Source: Hahella ganghwensis DSM 17046
GTDB lineage: Bacteria; Pseudomonadota; Gammaproteobacteria; Pseudomonadales; Oleiphilaceae
DNA length: 48,413 bases
Reading direction: 5' to 3'
NCBI RefSeq assembly: GCF_000376785.1
Contig: NZ_AQXX01000095.1
Coordinates: 1 to 48,413, forward strand
The notes beneath the pieces were generated by a model. The model was not told the DNA's origin. It searched no databases and was given only the letters and a program-made list of their open reading frames with translations. Every line of letters starts with the position of its first letter. The first letter of the stretch is position 1. The position numbers and the translations under genes were made by a program. Shown in pieces: positions 42,022 to 48,413 of this stretch.

Positions 42022-42423
42022 ATGGCAAGACGACAGGAATCTATCAAAGCCCAGGACTATGAATATGCCGCCATCTGGATAAAAAACAAAATGGCCGATG
42101 CGCAGTTCATTGAACAGAATGACCAGATGGACTTTGACCTACACACAGCGGCATCGATTCAACTGGAGAAAGCCATCGATATCGATCTGCTAAATAAATG
42201 GTGTCAGACGCACCTGGATCAGGACCGGATGAAACAACTTAAAAATGCCATCCGCGCGGCGAGACACCGGGCAAGCAAAGGCAAATTCGGAACCAAGAAA
42301 GTCGATCTAAGTACGGAAGCCTGGTTAACATTGAAGACGATCGGTGAGGCGGAAGGCCTCACCCTGTCGGAAGTGATTGAAAAGCATTTGGCGAGCAGGT
42401 TTCTGAAGCATTACCAAGGGTAA
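42022..42423 (+). CDS. MatP-like ribbon-helix-helix DNA-binding protein
   Basis: 133-residue protein resembling MatP, which organises the replication terminus macrodomain in Enterobacterales and Vibrionales by binding matS sites. Shared features are the helix WCQTHLDQDRMKQLKNAIRA (compare the MatP [20 protein letters not shown]), the following basic segment RHRASKGKFGTKKVDL, and the C-terminal ribbon-helix-helix LSTEAWLTLKTIGEAEGLTL with SEVIEKHL. The N-terminal 45 residues are unlike MatP, and the C-terminal coiled coil of Escherichia coli MatP (about 150 residues) is missing. AAGGA lies about ten bases before the ATG, inside the fourth upstream box. Autoregulation through the palindromes is likely. 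It may be a MatP paralogue or a partition-type protein; a second, canonical MatP may exist elsewhere. Confidence 0.75.
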   Translation: MARRQESIKAQDYEYAAIWIKNKMADAQFIEQNDQMDFDLHTAASIQLEKAIDIDLLNKWCQTHLDQDRMKQLKNAIRAARHRASKGKFGTKKVDLSTEAWLTLKTIGEAEGLTLSEVIEKHLASRFLKHYQG

Positions 42424-42507
42424 TGGTTATAACTTCAACTTCCCGCCTACGTCAGTTCCCCTGTCATGCCTCTATAATAGAAATCTGGCAATATTTTTTA
42501 GAAAAAG

Positions 42508-42530
42508 ACCGGGCGTTTATGAAGCCCGGT
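42508..42530 (-). terminator. Rho-independent terminator behind the fadL remnant
   Basis: The stem ACCGGGC / GCCCGGT (42508-42514 and 42524-42530) has a 9-base loop. Read on the minus strand it is followed by CTTTTTCTAAAAAAT, a usable T tract. It lies 18 bases beyond the stop of the FadL remnant, so it is the original fadL terminator. It may also stop readthrough from the MatP-like gene. Confidence 0.75.
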
Positions 42531-42548
42531 TAAGTTACGGCCACAAAT

Positions 42549-42788
42549 CTACAATTGCCTGTTGAATTGCAGAGATGTTACTTGCGCCCTTCCCTGCGTG
42601 TTTCCTTCGTACTGAGTCCCCAGCAACGATGTTTCATTGACATGAGCCTTGCTACTATCGATGTAGGTATAAGCGGCATCAATGGCCATGCTGTCATTGA
42701 GTGCATAGGTGAAACCTGTGCTGTACCAGCGGCGATTCCAGTGGTCCTGCCAACCCTGCCAGTGACTGCCGTTGGCAAGCTGTATAAA
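42549..42788 (-). pseudogene. fadL: 3' remnant of a FadL-type outer-membrane fatty acid/hydrocarbon porin
   Basis: The last 79 codons of an OmpP1/FadL family beta-barrel, ending at a stop at 42549. Recognisable strands are RRWYSTGFTYALNDSMAIDA, AYTYIDSSKAHVNE, then the last strand QVTSLQFNRQL with the family ending. Upstream, an in-frame stop appears two codons before the first shown residue and no FadL sequence follows, so the 5' part was lost, probably by insertion or deletion at about 42,790. A terminator follows directly. Intact FadL takes up long-chain fatty acids across the outer membrane. Confidence 0.7.
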
Positions 42789-43271
42789 CCAGCATTACGA
42801 CTGTTGGCCGTCCGCAGGGTACTGGACCAAAGCTTTAGTGAGCGAAAGTTGGAGGTTGATTAGGATATCGTTGACGACAAAGAAGTCGGCCAGTTGGTGG
42901 TGATCAGGAACGCTTCTGACACGCCGGAGACCATTGCGGCAATAGAGCAGTTTGCTATCAATTTTCAATTTTCCAGCGAGCAGAAGGCTTCATCATAGCG
43001 ACCGTTGCATCAAGAATCGTTCATCTATTCTTGATGCACGCCCTCCTCATTTAAATCATCAGCGTAAACTGACCACCAGGGTGAGGATGCGAATCAGCTC
43101 ATATCTTTCCTATTGGTCAGGCCACCAAACATGGAAGACTTCTAGATCCATCATTTTTTTCGATGTCTTTGCATTGTTTTTTGAGCTCCCAACGATGCTC
43201 TAGAAAAGCTCCGAAATTTACCCACTGCCTATAATTGATCAAAACCCAACATGGAAAAACTTTGGCCGCGC
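42789..43271. other. Stretch without an intact gene, with one fragment frame and an inverted repeat
   Basis: On the plus strand a fragment ending at 42999 (ERKLEVD, stop, DIVDDKEVGQLVVIRNASD, then PETIAAIEQFAINFQFSS) looks like the C-terminal end of a real protein with one in-frame stop, but I cannot name it. It ends seven bases before a 12-bp inverted repeat (43006-43038). The remaining 230 bases up to the Hsp70 gene hold nothing recognised. Confidence 0.35.
43006..43038. repeat. 12-bp perfect inverted repeat
   Basis: TGCATCAAGAAT (43006-43017) pairs with ATTCTTGATGCA (43027-43038) across a 9-base loop. It lies just behind a plus-strand gene fragment and may be its terminator, although there is no T tract after it. 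It could also be the end of a lost mobile element. Confidence 0.55.
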
Positions 43272-44537
43272 TCAAGCGAAAACGATGTCCGCCTTGAGTG
43301 CCAACCCCTTGGCCACAGAATGGAAGGTATCGTGCTGAACGATCTTTTCCGCGCCAAAAAGCTCTTCAAGATGATTTTTTATCGCAGGTATTTTGCTGGA
43401 CCCACCTGTACACACGACAAAATCCACTGCGCCAAGATCTACATGACAGCTTTCAAGCAAGTCGTGAATGGATTGAGTGATTTTTTCCAAATATTCTCGA
43501 AGAGCACTTTTCAAATCATGCTGATAAATTTGAGGACTGCACTCGGAATCAACAAAAGACAGGTCGATTTGGGCTGAGTCTGCATCGGACAATACAATTT
43601 TCGCTTCTTCAACACTGGAAAGAATGCGATGTCCAGACCGATCCCGGATGACCTTTAACATCCGTTGCAGGCCAGTTTTATCGATGACTTGTGATGACAG
43701 ATCCTGGATTGTGGACATTGAATCACGCGTGTAGAGATTGTGAATACTATTCCACTGGCTCATATCAAAGAAATAGTGTGTCGGAATGGAAAGCGTAGGT
43801 TTATGCCGGAAATAGCTCCCCAACCCCAGCAGAGTCATGACTGAACGCATGCTGATTTCTTTATCAAAGTCATCTCCGCCTAGATGAATCCCCGTCGTAT
43901 TGCTGACTTTGGCTCGTTCGCCATCTTCGCCATAAGCGCTATCGGGAGTAATAACGGATAAATCAGTGGTCCCGCCGCCGATATCAACAGTCAAGATGAC
44001 ATTAGATCCCTGTTCTTTTTGAGCCACGTATGACATTGAAGCTGCGACCGGTTCAAATTCGAATTCAATATTCTCAAATCCGCATTTTCGGAAGACTTTC
44101 TCCAGATCTGACTGAGCCTTGCTATCAGCCTCTGGGTCATCGTCGACAAATTGAACCGGACGTCCAATAACGACAGAACTAAGTTCATTTCCGAGGCGGT
44201 TCTCCATCTGTTGCTTTACATGGCTAACGTAAGTCACCAGAACAGTCTCGTATGCGGTCATTTTTCCTTGAATCATGGTGCCGGAATCGTAAGTGCTACT
44301 GCCAAGTAACGACTTAAATGACTTCATGAGTCGACCAGGAATCAAATCAAGGTATGATTTAATCGCATTCTGGCCGAAATCGATCCCGCCTTCTTCATGG
44401 TTATAAAATACGGCACTGGGAAAAGTTAAGCAGGTGAATTCCCGGTCACCGGCTATTTCGGTTTTATTATTAATCACCGCCACACTGGTACTACTGGTTC
44501 CGAAATCGAAACCGCATTTGGCTTTTGAATCATTCAT
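43272..44537 (-). CDS. Hsp70-family protein of the YegD type, ATPase domain only
   Basis: 421-residue protein containing the actin/Hsp70 nucleotide-binding domain without the substrate-binding domain of DnaK, as in YegD. Motifs in order: phosphate 1 loop GFDFGTSSTSVAV (residues 9-21), FEPVAASMSYV, phosphate 2 loop VDIGGGTTDLSVI, LGGDDFDKEI and adenosine loop CTGGSSKIPAI. All ATP-contact motifs are kept, so it should hydrolyse ATP. It is probably a cytosolic chaperone-like switch; no client is evident. The ATG at 44537 has only a weak ribosome binding site, AAGAAG being well upstream. The gene stands alone: neighbours on both sides are unrelated. Confidence 0.9.
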   Translation of the reverse strand: MNDSKAKCGFDFGTSSTSVAVINNKTEIAGDREFTCLTFPSAVFYNHEEGGIDFGQNAIKSYLDLIPGRLMKSFKSLLGSSTYDSGTMIQGKMTAYETVLVTYVSHVKQQMENRLGNELSSVVIGRPVQFVDDDPEADSKAQSDLEKVFRKCGFENIEFEFEPVAASMSYVAQKEQGSNVILTVDIGGGTTDLSVITPDSAYGEDGERAKVSNTTGIHLGGDDFDKEISMRSVMTLLGLGSYFRHKPTLSIPTHYFFDMSQWNSIHNLYTRDSMSTIQDLSSQVIDKTGLQRMLKVIRDRSGHRILSSVEEAKIVLSDADSAQIDLSFVDSECSPQIYQHDLKSALREYLEKITQSIHDLLESCHVDLGAVDFVVCTGGSSKIPAIKNHLEELFGAEKIVQHDTFHSVAKGLALKADIVFA

Positions 44538-44882
44538 TAATTACTACTTACATTACTTCTTGGAGATATCGACTGTTTTCTACTCAACCTATTGAGGGAG
44601 CATAGACCTGAACCATTAACCATCCAGTACGGATTTACCATAAGCTGGAAGGATTGAGTTGAGGTGCTAGTATACATAGCGCTCTGGCATGCACCAATTT
44701 GGAAAGAGGCTCCCTAAGCTTATTTTGGCTAATGGTGAACTTGGCTAATTGTCGGGAGAAAATTGAAGTGCGGGAAATATCCCAGGACTATCCGACGAAG
44801 ACCATGTCGAGAAATGCGGACACGCGGAGTCTGACTGCATGCTCCACGGCCCTTCATCCTGAGATTATCTCCCCATGAGGGT
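44538..44882. other. Intergenic region with no recognised gene
   Basis: 345 bases between the Hsp70 gene and the small membrane protein gene, both on the minus strand. It may hold the Hsp70 promoter. I saw no convincing coding region, hairpin or RNA. Confidence 0.4.
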
Positions 44883-45089
44883 TTAACTTCTGCCGAACTT
44901 TGCTCCAACAAAAGATCCTGAGGCGACAAAGAAGGTATAACCTGCGACTAACACTACAAACCGGCCAGCCATTTGGTCTTCGCCCGTCGTAACTGGAAAG
45001 CCTACAGTTGACTCAACCCCCAGCACTACCCCCCCAAACAAAAGCCCAAAAATTGCCGCACCAATTAATGCAAAGATGTAACTCTTCAA
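44883..45089 (-). CDS. Small two-helix membrane protein (68 aa)
   Basis: Short hydrophobic protein with two predicted membrane helices (about residues 4-25, YIFALIGAAIFGLLFGGVVL, and 42-62, GRFVVLVAGYTFFVASGSFV) joined by a Glu/Asp-containing loop. It ends with a basic tail, AKFGRS. Translation starts with TTG at 45089, supported by TAAGGAG eight bases upstream; no ATG in the frame gives a sensible alternative. No family is recognised. It is monocistronic as far as can be seen. Confidence 0.65.
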   Translation of the reverse strand: MKSYIFALIGAAIFGLLFGGVVLGVESTVGFPVTTGEDQMAGRFVVLVAGYTFFVASGSFVGAKFGRS

Positions 45090-45515
45090 AACTTTCTCCT
45101 TAACTGTGGTGCAAAAGATAGAAACGATTACTCTTAGCGATTCACGTCAGTTTGTTAATGGATTCGCATCTTTTCAACTAAATCCTGCATTCCAGCCTAT
45201 CCCCCTTCAATGTCGTTTGCTTTCTATGGACAAGGATCGACTCAAGCACCTAAAACCAAAGCAAATCTCACCTTTGACGAATTTTCTGAACTGAGTTAAA
45301 CCTAAATTGATAATCAGTCGTAGTTAGATTGTGATTAAAGGACAACCTTCAGTTGTCCTTTAATCTTTAAGAATGGAAGTGTTTGAACATCAAGGCTTTT
45401 TTATCAGGGGTATGCAGTCTAAGCCTCTGCCTGTTGTTCATTCCTCATGGGGTGACCAAAAAAAGGTATGGCACCCTCCCTCCCAAAAAAACCTCAAGGA
45501 AAGGGGATTTTTTAA
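45090..45515. other. Intergenic region between divergent genes
   Basis: 426 bases. It contains a hairpin at 45337-45361 (listed separately) and presumably the protease promoter between that hairpin and 45500. No coding sequence is convincing. Confidence 0.4.
45337..45361. terminator. 10-bp perfect hairpin, possible terminator
   Basis: AAAGGACAAC (45337-45346) pairs with GTTGTCCTTT (45352-45361) over a 5-base loop. The A/T ends of the stem make it terminator-like in either direction, with AATCTTT following on the plus strand. No gene ends directly before it, so it may belong to a lost gene or insulate the protease gene. Confidence 0.5.
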
Positions 45516-46955
45516 ATGAAACAGTACAAACGCAATATCTTACTCGGAACATTGGCTGGAATTTTCAGCGTCAGTCTCGTTCAGGCAGGTTCCGGTGAGC
45601 CGGAGGCTATCAGTAGTTCGCGCAGTATTCTTCACAAAATTGTAGGTGGAGAAGAAGCGACTCCGGGAGAGTTTCCTTTTATGGCATCAATGCAATACCG
45701 TGGCTATGGACACTATTGTGGTGCGTCGGTGGTTGCCGATTATTACGCCCTCACCGCTTCACACTGTACTGAGGGGGAATCACCTGATGACCTTAAGGTC
45801 GTTGTTGGAATGCATAATCAGAATGATACCAGCGGCACTCAGTCCATTCAGGTCACTGAGATCATCAATCATCCCAGTTATGACATTGCTTTGCTGAAAC
45901 TAGTAGAGAAAATAGATGATCGGTATACCCGTATTTCACTGGGGGACGACAATGACGTTTACGACGGCATGACAACCACGGTGATTGGCTGGGGAGCTTT
46001 AAGTGAAGGGGGAAGCGGATCAAGCACTTTGCAGAAGGTCGATGTGCCGGTTGTGTCGTTGGAAGAGTGTCAAGCAGCTTATGGTAGTGCCGTCAGCGAA
46101 TACGATATTTGTGCAGGATTGACCGAAGGTGGAAAGGACTCCTGTCAGGGAGACTCGGGAGGACCTCTGTTCTTCAATCAGGCGGGGGAATTCCGTCAAC
46201 TGGGGGTGGTTAGCTGGGGAGAAGGTTGTGCCCGACCGCGTAAATACGGCGTTTATACGTCCGTACCTAAGCTCAAACAATGGGTTTTGTCCTACACAGG
46301 TGGTACGGATCCCGACCCAGATACTACCACTCCATTGAGCAACGGCGTTCCGGTAACTGGATTGGCTGGTTCTGCAGGCGATATGACGTACTATGTGCTT
46401 GAAGTGCCTGCAGGCGCAACTGACCTGGCCTTTGAAATCTCCGGGGGTTCCGGCGATGCGGATATGTACGTGAAAGCCGGTGGCAAGCCAAGTAAATCGG
46501 ACTACGACTGCCGTCCCTATAAAAATGGTAACAACGAAACCTGTGCAGATATGGCTGTGACACCCGGAAAATATTACGTCATGTTGCACGGGTATAGTAG
46601 TTACACAGGAGTCAGCCTGATTGGTTCATATGTCGGAGGTGATGATGGGAAAGAAGGTAATGGTACCGAGACCGATCTTTCCGCTGAACGGGGAGAATGG
46701 CTGCATTTCAGCGATCAGATACCTGAAGGGACAAGAACATTAACGGTTAAAATCTCTGGCGACGGCCGCGGAGATGCGGACCTGTATGTGCTTCATGGCA
46801 GTCAACCAACGGATACTGAGTTTAAGTGCCGCCCCTTCGAAGATGGCAGCAACGAAACCTGTGTGATCGACAATCCAGATGCAGGAGAGTGGTTTATGAG
46901 CCTCCAAGCTTATAGCCAGTTCAGTGATGTGACTCTGGAGTGGACTTCCGAGTAA
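45516..46955 (+). CDS. Secreted trypsin-like serine protease with two PPC domains
   Basis: S1-family protease of 479 residues. A signal peptide (residues 1-24, LLGTLAGIFSVSLVQAG) directs Sec export; a type II secretion system probably takes it outside. A short propeptide ends at KIVGGEEA, where cleavage gives the new N-terminus. The triad is His in TASHC (about 81), Asp in YDIALLKL (about 123) and Ser in GDSGGP (about 213). The Asp in KDSCQGDSGG, six residues before the Ser, predicts cleavage after Lys/Arg. Two PPC domains follow (about 280-370 and 385-479), marked by GDADMYV and GDADLYV with Cys pairs; such domains are often removed after secretion. AAGGGG lies about a dozen bases before the ATG. 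No inhibitor or secretion gene is adjacent. Confidence 0.93.
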   Translation: MKQYKRNILLGTLAGIFSVSLVQAGSGEPEAISSSRSILHKIVGGEEATPGEFPFMASMQYRGYGHYCGASVVADYYALTASHCTEGESPDDLKVVVGMHNQNDTSGTQSIQVTEIINHPSYDIALLKLVEKIDDRYTRISLGDDNDVYDGMTTTVIGWGALSEGGSGSSTLQKVDVPVVSLEECQAAYGSAVSEYDICAGLTEGGKDSCQGDSGGPLFFNQAGEFRQLGVVSWGEGCARPRKYGVYTSVPKLKQWVLSYTGGTDPDPDTTTPLSNGVPVTGLAGSAGDMTYYVLEVPAGATDLAFEISGGSGDADMYVKAGGKPSKSDYDCRPYKNGNNETCADMAVTPGKYYVMLHGYSSYTGVSLIGSYVGGDDGKEGNGTETDLSAERGEWLHFSDQIPEGTRTLTVKISGDGRGDADLYVLHGSQPTDTEFKCRPFEDGSNETCVIDNPDAGEWFMSLQAYSQFSDVTLEWTSE

Positions 46956-46981
46956 TATCGCTTAGTCGGGTTTCTCCACAT

Positions 46982-47009
46982 CGGCGGCCTTCGCACCCCG
47001 GGGCCGTCG
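46982..47009 (+). terminator. GC-rich hairpin after the protease gene
   Basis: CGGCGGCC (46982-46989) and GGCCGTCG (47002-47009) pair with one mismatch around a 12-base loop, 27 bases after the protease stop. No T tract follows, so it is only a weak terminator candidate. Confidence 0.3.
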
Positions 47010-47125
47010 ATGACATTGAGTCTGTTATCCCTCCCCCTTTACCTGGCAAATTTTAGCAATCTCCCTACTCTTACGCGGTTTCTGCCATAACAAAATCTCC
47101 ACACCGGAAGATAATTTTATTTTCT

Positions 47126-47152
47126 GGTCACAATCCTTATTCACCAATCGTC
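47126..47152 (+). promoter_or_regulatory. ECF41-type promoter in front of the sigma factor gene
   Basis: GGTCACA (47126-47132), then 16 bases, then CGTC (47149-47152). The ECF41 consensus as I recall it is TGTCACA-N16-CGTC, so the match is 10 of 11 bases with exact spacing. It lies 63 bases upstream of the chosen start codon, so the sigma factor probably activates its own gene. Confidence 0.65.
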
Positions 47153-47214
47153 ATTGTTATATAGACTAAAAAATAGTGGCGACAAAACAAGCGATAAAGA
47201 GGAATAAGTGGTAC

Positions 47215-48096
47215 ATGGATAAACAGGATTGGCTAGCAGGAAGTTTTAAAGAGACTCGCTCCCACCTAAATGCAGTAGCCTTTCGTATGCTGGGGTCGGC
47301 TACTGAAGCGGAAGACGCAGTTCAGGAGGCCTGGATAAGGCTAACGAGATCTGACTCAGAAACCATCGAAAACCTTGCGGGATGGCTCACAACGGTCGTG
47401 GCACGAGTTTGCCTGGATAAACTTCGCTCCAGAGAACAGAAAGGAGAAGAGCCGCTTGAGGAAATACATTATGAACATGATGAAGAGGTGATAAGTCCGG
47501 AAAAGGATGCCCTGCTTGCGGACTCCGTTGGCGCTGCATTGCTTGTCGTCCTTGATATTCTATCGCCGGCGGAGCGAATCGCTTATGTATTACATGACTT
47601 GTTCGATTTGTCGTTTGACGAAATTGCACCGATTATTGATCGCTCTGAAGCTGCCACGAGGAAACTCGCCAGCCGTGCACGTCAGCGAGTCGCCGGAATG
47701 AGTCACCCTCAGCAAGAGGTGGAACGTCCCAGGGACGTAATTTCCGCTTTTTTAAAAGCCTCAAGAGAAGGTGATTTTGAGGCTCTCATCAGGGTTCTTC
47801 ACCCTGACGTTATGCTCCGGGCTGATGAAACAGCAGTCAAAGTGGCAGAAGCCAACAAATCCAGAGGAGCCCCCCCCTTCAAACCAGAGATTCAAGGCGC
47901 CGAGAGTGTGGCCAACACCTTTAAAGGCAAAGCATCCGCGGCTCAGCTCGCTCTGGTTGACGGCCATATCGGTGCCACCTGGGCCCCGGGAGGAAAACCC
48001 GTGGTCGCATTCTGCTTTTCCATTGCAGGCGGAAAAATTTCGTCCATCGATATTGTGATGAACCCTAAAAGTAAGCGTCCGGTAACCCCATCTTGA
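47215..48096 (+). CDS. ECF41-type RNA polymerase sigma factor with SnoaL-like C-terminal domain
   Basis: ECF sigma factor of 293 residues. Sigma region 2 (about 10-80) includes AFRMLGSATEAEDAVQEAWI and a VCLDKLRSREQK end. Sigma region 4 (about 110-170) has LSPAERIAYVLHDLFDLSFD and the HTH EIAPIIDRSEAATRKLASRAR. A fused SnoaL-like domain (about 185-290; VISAFLKASREGDFEALIRV, closing IDIVMNPKSKRPV) regulates activity in this group in place of an anti-sigma factor. The WLPEP motif often found between the two sigma regions is absent. The ATG at 47215 has AGAGG about a dozen bases upstream; a GTG at 47176 is the alternative. Usual ECF41 partners (carboxymuconolactone decarboxylase, oxidoreductase or epimerase genes) are not here; an IS element follows instead, which may have displaced the target. 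Confidence 0.88.
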   Translation: MDKQDWLAGSFKETRSHLNAVAFRMLGSATEAEDAVQEAWIRLTRSDSETIENLAGWLTTVVARVCLDKLRSREQKGEEPLEEIHYEHDEEVISPEKDALLADSVGAALLVVLDILSPAERIAYVLHDLFDLSFDEIAPIIDRSEAATRKLASRARQRVAGMSHPQQEVERPRDVISAFLKASREGDFEALIRVLHPDVMLRADETAVKVAEANKSRGAPPFKPEIQGAESVANTFKGKASAAQLALVDGHIGATWAPGGKPVVAFCFSIAGGKISSIDIVMNPKSKRPVTPS

Positions 48097-48120
48097 GCGC
48101 GCTACCAACTGACCTGGATA

Positions 48121-48146
48121 GTGTCCACTTATTTTTTAGTGGACAC
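48121..48146. repeat. 9-bp inverted repeat between the sigma factor gene and the IS gene
   Basis: GTGTCCACT (48121-48129) and AGTGGACAC (48138-48146) form a perfect stem with TATTTTTT in the loop. It lies 24 bases after the sigma factor stop and six bases before the transposase ATG. It could be a terminator or part of the insertion sequence end; the window stops too soon to find a matching right end. Confidence 0.5.
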
Positions 48147-48151
48147 TTGTT

Positions 48152-48413
48152 ATGATTGTCATAAGCGCACCTCGCTCCTCCAGAAAACGTCGCCAATATT
48201 CCGCAGAATTTAAAGCTAAGATTATTGCTGCCTGCCAACAGCCGGGGGTCTCTGTTTCTGCCATCGCTCTGGATAACGGGCTCAATGCCAATCTGGTTCG
48301 ACGCTGGATCAGCGACGCGAAGAAACTCGGCTCTACCACGTCGGCATTTGTCCCCATAAACCTGCCGGCGCCCCCTGCAACTATTGCTCATCAGTCAACC
48401 AACGAGATCATTC
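48152..48413 (+). mobile_element. tnpA: IS66-family insertion sequence, TnpA-type accessory gene, cut by window edge
   Basis: First 87 codons of the small HTH protein (OrfA/TnpA) of IS66-type elements. The family signature is RRQYSAEFKAKIIAACQQPG followed by VSVSAIALDNGLNANLVRRW, then a Pro-rich linker (FVPINLPAPPAT). The frame is open to the last base, so the gene and the rest of the element (TnpB, transposase) lie beyond the window. The ATG at 48152 follows directly after the inverted repeat. The HTH protein binds DNA and is needed for transposition in this family. Confidence 0.75.

Noticed and set aside
45106-45294. 62-residue plus-strand frame
   Set aside because: No start signal, no motif and no conserved look; overlaps the region expected to hold promoters.

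Overview
The window looks like chromosome (or a large replicon) of a gammaproteobacterium of middling G+C, probably marine. The signs are a MatP-like DNA-binding protein, the tail of a FadL outer-membrane porin, a secreted trypsin-like protease with two PPC domains, and an ECF41-type sigma factor. This placement is an inference from protein types; no rRNA, tRNA or CRISPR was seen.

Left part (1-8,083), all minus strand. A two-component pair (PAS histidine kinase, NarL-type regulator) is damaged: the kinase is split by a one-base frameshift near 2,595, and the regulator loses its family sequence in the middle of the HTH. Next to it is a compact four-gene group: two transglutaminase-like proteins, a complete enzyme I (PtsI-like) protein and a BON-domain protein.

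8,084-11,133, plus strand. A large protein with an Imm49-like N-terminal region is broken by a frameshift near 10,700.

Centre (11,350-40,669), all minus strand. Eleven tightly packed genes read as one 29-kb operon, transcribed from 40,669 down to 11,350. In transcription order they are: a 202-aa protein, two (Gly-Gly-X)-rich paralogues, a tandem-lobed lipase-like protein, a 3,160-aa DUF6603 protein, four uncharacterised large proteins, a FAAL-KS-AT-KR-ACP-TE megasynthase, and an aspartyl/asparaginyl beta-hydroxylase-like enzyme. The operon therefore couples synthesis of one short acyl chain product to a set of very large beta-rich, Gly-rich proteins that lack obvious signal peptides. I know of no described system with this composition; it is the best candidate for something new here.

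Right part (40,670-48,413). An AT-rich leader is followed by a MatP-like gene preceded by four regularly spaced palindromic boxes, one lying exactly between its -35 and -10. Then come a fadL remnant with its terminator, an Hsp70 (YegD-type) protein, a small membrane protein, the secreted protease, the ECF41 sigma factor with an ECF41-type promoter of its own, and the start of an IS66-family element cut by the window edge.
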